From Frigoribacterium sp. MEB024 (lineage in GTDB: Bacteria > Actinomycetota > Actinomycetes > Actinomycetales > Microbacteriaceae): 64,000 bases of DNA. Each line of letters starts with the position of its first letter. The first letter of the stretch is position 1. The notes beneath the pieces were generated by a model. That model saw only the letters and a list, made by a program, of their open reading frames with translations. It was not told the DNA's origin and made no database searches. Made by a program: the position numbers and the translations under genes. This document shows positions 62,394 through 64,000 of the stretch, piece by piece. Location of the stretch: NCBI RefSeq assembly GCF_000878135.1, contig NZ_JXQZ01000032.1:124001-188000 (forward strand). Reading direction: 5' to 3'.

Positions 62394-63080
62394 ATGCCCA
62401 CCATCGGAATCGTCGTCGTCTCACACAGCGCCAAGATCGCCGAGGGCGTGGTCGACCTGGCACGCCAGATGGCCCCCACGACCACGATCGTGGCGGCGGG
62501 AGGAACCGACGACGGCGCCATCGGCACCAGCTTCGACAAGATCTCCGCCGCCCTCGCCGAGGCGTCACGAGGCGGGGGTGCCGTGGTGCTCTGCGACCTC
62601 GGCTCCGCCATCCTCACGAGCGAGACGGCCGTCGACTTCCTCGACGACGCCGACAAGCAGCGCGTGGTCATCGCGGACGCCCCGTTGGTCGAGGGCACGG
62701 TGGCCGCGGCTGTCTCCGCCGAGACCGGGGGAGACCTCGAGGCCGTCGCCGCTGCGGCTCGGACGGCCACCGGCGTCGCCGACGCCCACGCCGACGAGCG
62801 CGACCTCCGGGGCGGCGACGCCGTCGAACGATCCGCCGTGCTCGTCAACGCCTCAGGGCTGCACGCCCGCCCGGCCGCCGACCTCGTCACGCACGCGTCG
62901 CGGTTCCAGGCAGACGTCACGGTCAACGGCGTCGACGCCAAGAGCCTGCTGCGCATCATGGGGTTGAACGTGGGAGTCGGATCGACGGTGGCCGTGATGG
63001 CGACCGGCCCGGACGCGGCAGCCGCCGTCGACGACCTCATCGCGCTCATCGAGGGCGGCTTCGGCGAGAAGGCGAGCTGA
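62394..63080 (+). CDS. dhaM: PTS-dependent dihydroxyacetone kinase phosphotransferase DhaM (EIIA-HPr fusion)
   Basis: A 228-residue two-domain phosphotransferase. Residues 1-~130 are the EIIA-man-like domain, with active His in 'GIVVVSHSAKIAEG'. Residues ~145-228 are an HPr domain with the active His in 'ASGLHARPAADLV' and the conserved 'KSLLRIMGLNVGVGSTVAV'. It passes phosphate from enzyme I to DhaL-ADP. ATG 62394 is 2 bp after dhaL. The full PTS enzyme I domain of E. coli DhaM is missing, so a separate enzyme I is needed. A copy of the CCGCGCCTCC motif follows at 63094. Confidence 0.94.
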   Translation: MPTIGIVVVSHSAKIAEGVVDLARQMAPTTTIVAAGGTDDGAIGTSFDKISAALAEASRGGGAVVLCDLGSAILTSETAVDFLDDADKQRVVIADAPLVEGTVAAAVSAETGGDLEAVAAAARTATGVADAHADERDLRGGDAVERSAVLVNASGLHARPAADLVTHASRFQADVTVNGVDAKSLLRIMGLNVGVGSTVAVMATGPDAAAAVDDLIALIEGGFGEKAS

Positions 63081-63130
63081 TCGCCCGCCTGCACCGCGCC
63101 TCCTGACCTCGGGGTCGCCGGCTCCCGACG

Positions 63131-63895
63131 TCAGCGTGTCCGCGACCACTTCGTCAGCAGCATGTCGCCCGAGAGCAGCACGTGGTCGAGGGCGAGGCCA
63201 CGCAGCGCCATGGCCTCACGGGCCGCGACGATGCGCGGGCCGGCTCCACCCTCGAGGTTCGGCGACACGGTGAGGCACAGTTCGTCGACGACGTCGGCGG
63301 CGACCAGGTCGCCGAGCAACGCCGGCCCGCCCTCGGTGTGGATCTGCGGCAGCCCCCGTTCGACCAGGGCCCGGACGAGGAGGCGCGGGTCGACCCGGTC
63401 GCGACCGCACGACACGACGTCGGCGACCCGGTCGAGTCGGGCCCGAGCAGCGCGAGGTGCCGCGTCGTGGGTGAGCACCAGCGGCCGGACGGGAGCGCCC
63501 GCGAACACGCTGCTCGTCGGATCGAGCCCGAGCCGGCCGGAGACGATGGCGAAGACGGGATGATCGGGCAGGCCGACCCTGCGCCGCCAGGCGACGGCCT
63601 CGTCGCCGAGCCGCATCGGGCCGTAGCCCTCGTCGCGGACCGTGCCCGCACCGACCACGACGACGTCGCAGAGCTGACGCAACAGGTCGAAGACGAGCAG
63701 GTCGGCGGGGCCGCCCAGGTCGCGGGTCCGTCCGGCGGCCGTCGCCGAGCCGTCGACGCTCGCGACGAAGTTGGCCCGCACGCGAGGCGTCGCCCGGTCT
63801 CGCGGCCGGTGGAGATCGAGGAGGTCGTCGATCGTCAGTGCGCCACCGCGGACCGGGGGTGCGGGATGTAGCTGCGAGATGCCCACGGCGGTCAC
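63131..63895 (-). CDS. RibD C-terminal-type pyrimidine reductase
   Basis: A 254-residue member of the RibD C-terminal/dihydrofolate-reductase-like fold. 'VRANFVASVDGSATAAGR' is the N-terminal nucleotide region, 'VVVVGAGTVRDEGYGPMRL' and 'QIHTEGGPALLGDLVAADVV' follow. The family reduces aminouracil ribosides in riboflavin synthesis or acts as a related reductase. Context with folP is typical of actinobacteria. GTG 63895 overlaps the folP stop (GTGA), so they are co-transcribed. Confidence 0.85.
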   Translation of the reverse strand: MTAVGISQLHPAPPVRGGALTIDDLLDLHRPRDRATPRVRANFVASVDGSATAAGRTRDLGGPADLLVFDLLRQLCDVVVVGAGTVRDEGYGPMRLGDEAVAWRRRVGLPDHPVFAIVSGRLGLDPTSSVFAGAPVRPLVLTHDAAPRAARARLDRVADVVSCGRDRVDPRLLVRALVERGLPQIHTEGGPALLGDLVAADVVDELCLTVSPNLEGGAGPRIVAAREAMALRGLALDHVLLSGDMLLTKWSRTR

Positions 63896-64000
63896 GACAC
63901 GTCCTCGGCGACGTTGTGGCGTTCCACCACGGGGTCGCGCCAGCCGAGGATCGCCTCGACCATGCGGACGGCGTCGACGCTGGCCCGGACGTCGTGCATC
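63892..64000 (-). CDS. folP: Dihydropteroate synthase, C-terminal fragment
   Basis: Thirty-five codons and a stop at the right edge, reading 'MHDVRASVDAVRMVEAILGW' and then to a stop at 63892. The 'HDVRASVDAVRM' C-terminal block is the last conserved DHPS motif. The 5' part lies outside the window, so the true start is not seen. Confidence 0.75.
   Translation of the reverse strand, partial: MHDVRASVDAVRMVEAILGWRDPVVERHNVAEDVS

Overview
The window is high-GC actinobacterial chromosome. Gene content and order point to Micrococcales, most likely family Microbacteriaceae: an actinobacterial division/cell-wall (dcw) cluster, a bcc-aa3 respiratory supercomplex operon, SepF/DivIVA rather than Min/FtsA genes, and a MurE lacking the canonical DNPR motif. 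I cannot assign the genus from sequence alone. Almost everything is core genome. I see no tRNA, rRNA, CRISPR array, prophage or transposase.

Layout. 1-3.4 kb: the tail of an unidentified gene, a VOC protein, a Nudix-NYN fusion and an HtrA-type protease. 3.6-7 kb: garA, the MerR-type regulator ftsR, a second MerR gene, an orphan parA and def; the garA-ftsR-merR part matches the mycobacterial garA (Rv1827) neighbourhood without the bifunctional nuclease gene. 7-12 kb: acyl-CoA synthetase, glucokinase, PlsC and class II DAHP synthase. 12-18 kb: a PknL/PknB-like PASTA kinase, a LysM protein, an Rv2175c-like DNA-binding protein, a polyprenyl diphosphate synthase and a DUF3040 protein. 18-38 kb: mraZ-rsmH-ftsL-ftsI-murE-murF-mraY-murD-ftsW-murG-murC-ftsQ-ftsZ-yggS-sepF-yggT-divIVA-lspA-rluD, many genes overlapping by 4 bp. 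38-47.5 kb: dnaE, flavin reductase, hisD, nrdR, pyrD, a DUF3043 protein and an M20 peptidase. 47.5-57 kb: erpA, ctaC-ctaD-ctaF, a 1.25-kb gene-free stretch with short tandem repeats, then qcrB-qcrA-qcrC-ctaE on the opposite strand. 57-64 kb: trpD, glpF-glpK, the divergent dhaK-dhaL-dhaM operon, a RibD-like reductase and the end of folP.

How the genes fit together. The 18-38 kb block makes lipid II, flips and polymerises it, and builds the division ring and pole (FtsZ, SepF, DivIVA). The Ser/Thr kinase, GarA and the Rv2175c-like protein form a plausible phospho-signalling set. FtsR is encoded 28 kb from ftsZ, and ftsZ carries a near-perfect A+T-rich palindrome just upstream of its start. ErpA, Cta and Qcr proteins serve Fe-S maturation and the respiratory supercomplex. 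GlpF/GlpK and DhaKLM give two ways into triose phosphate from glycerol and dihydroxyacetone.

I found no complete novel multi-gene system. The signals most worth follow-up are: a 10-mer, GGAGGCGCGG, strongly over-represented between genes; palindromic operator candidates at ftsZ, merR2, parA and the glycerol divergon; the repeat-bearing ctaF-qcrB gap; the altered MurE specificity motif; and recurrent leaderless or stop-codon-embedded -10 promoters.
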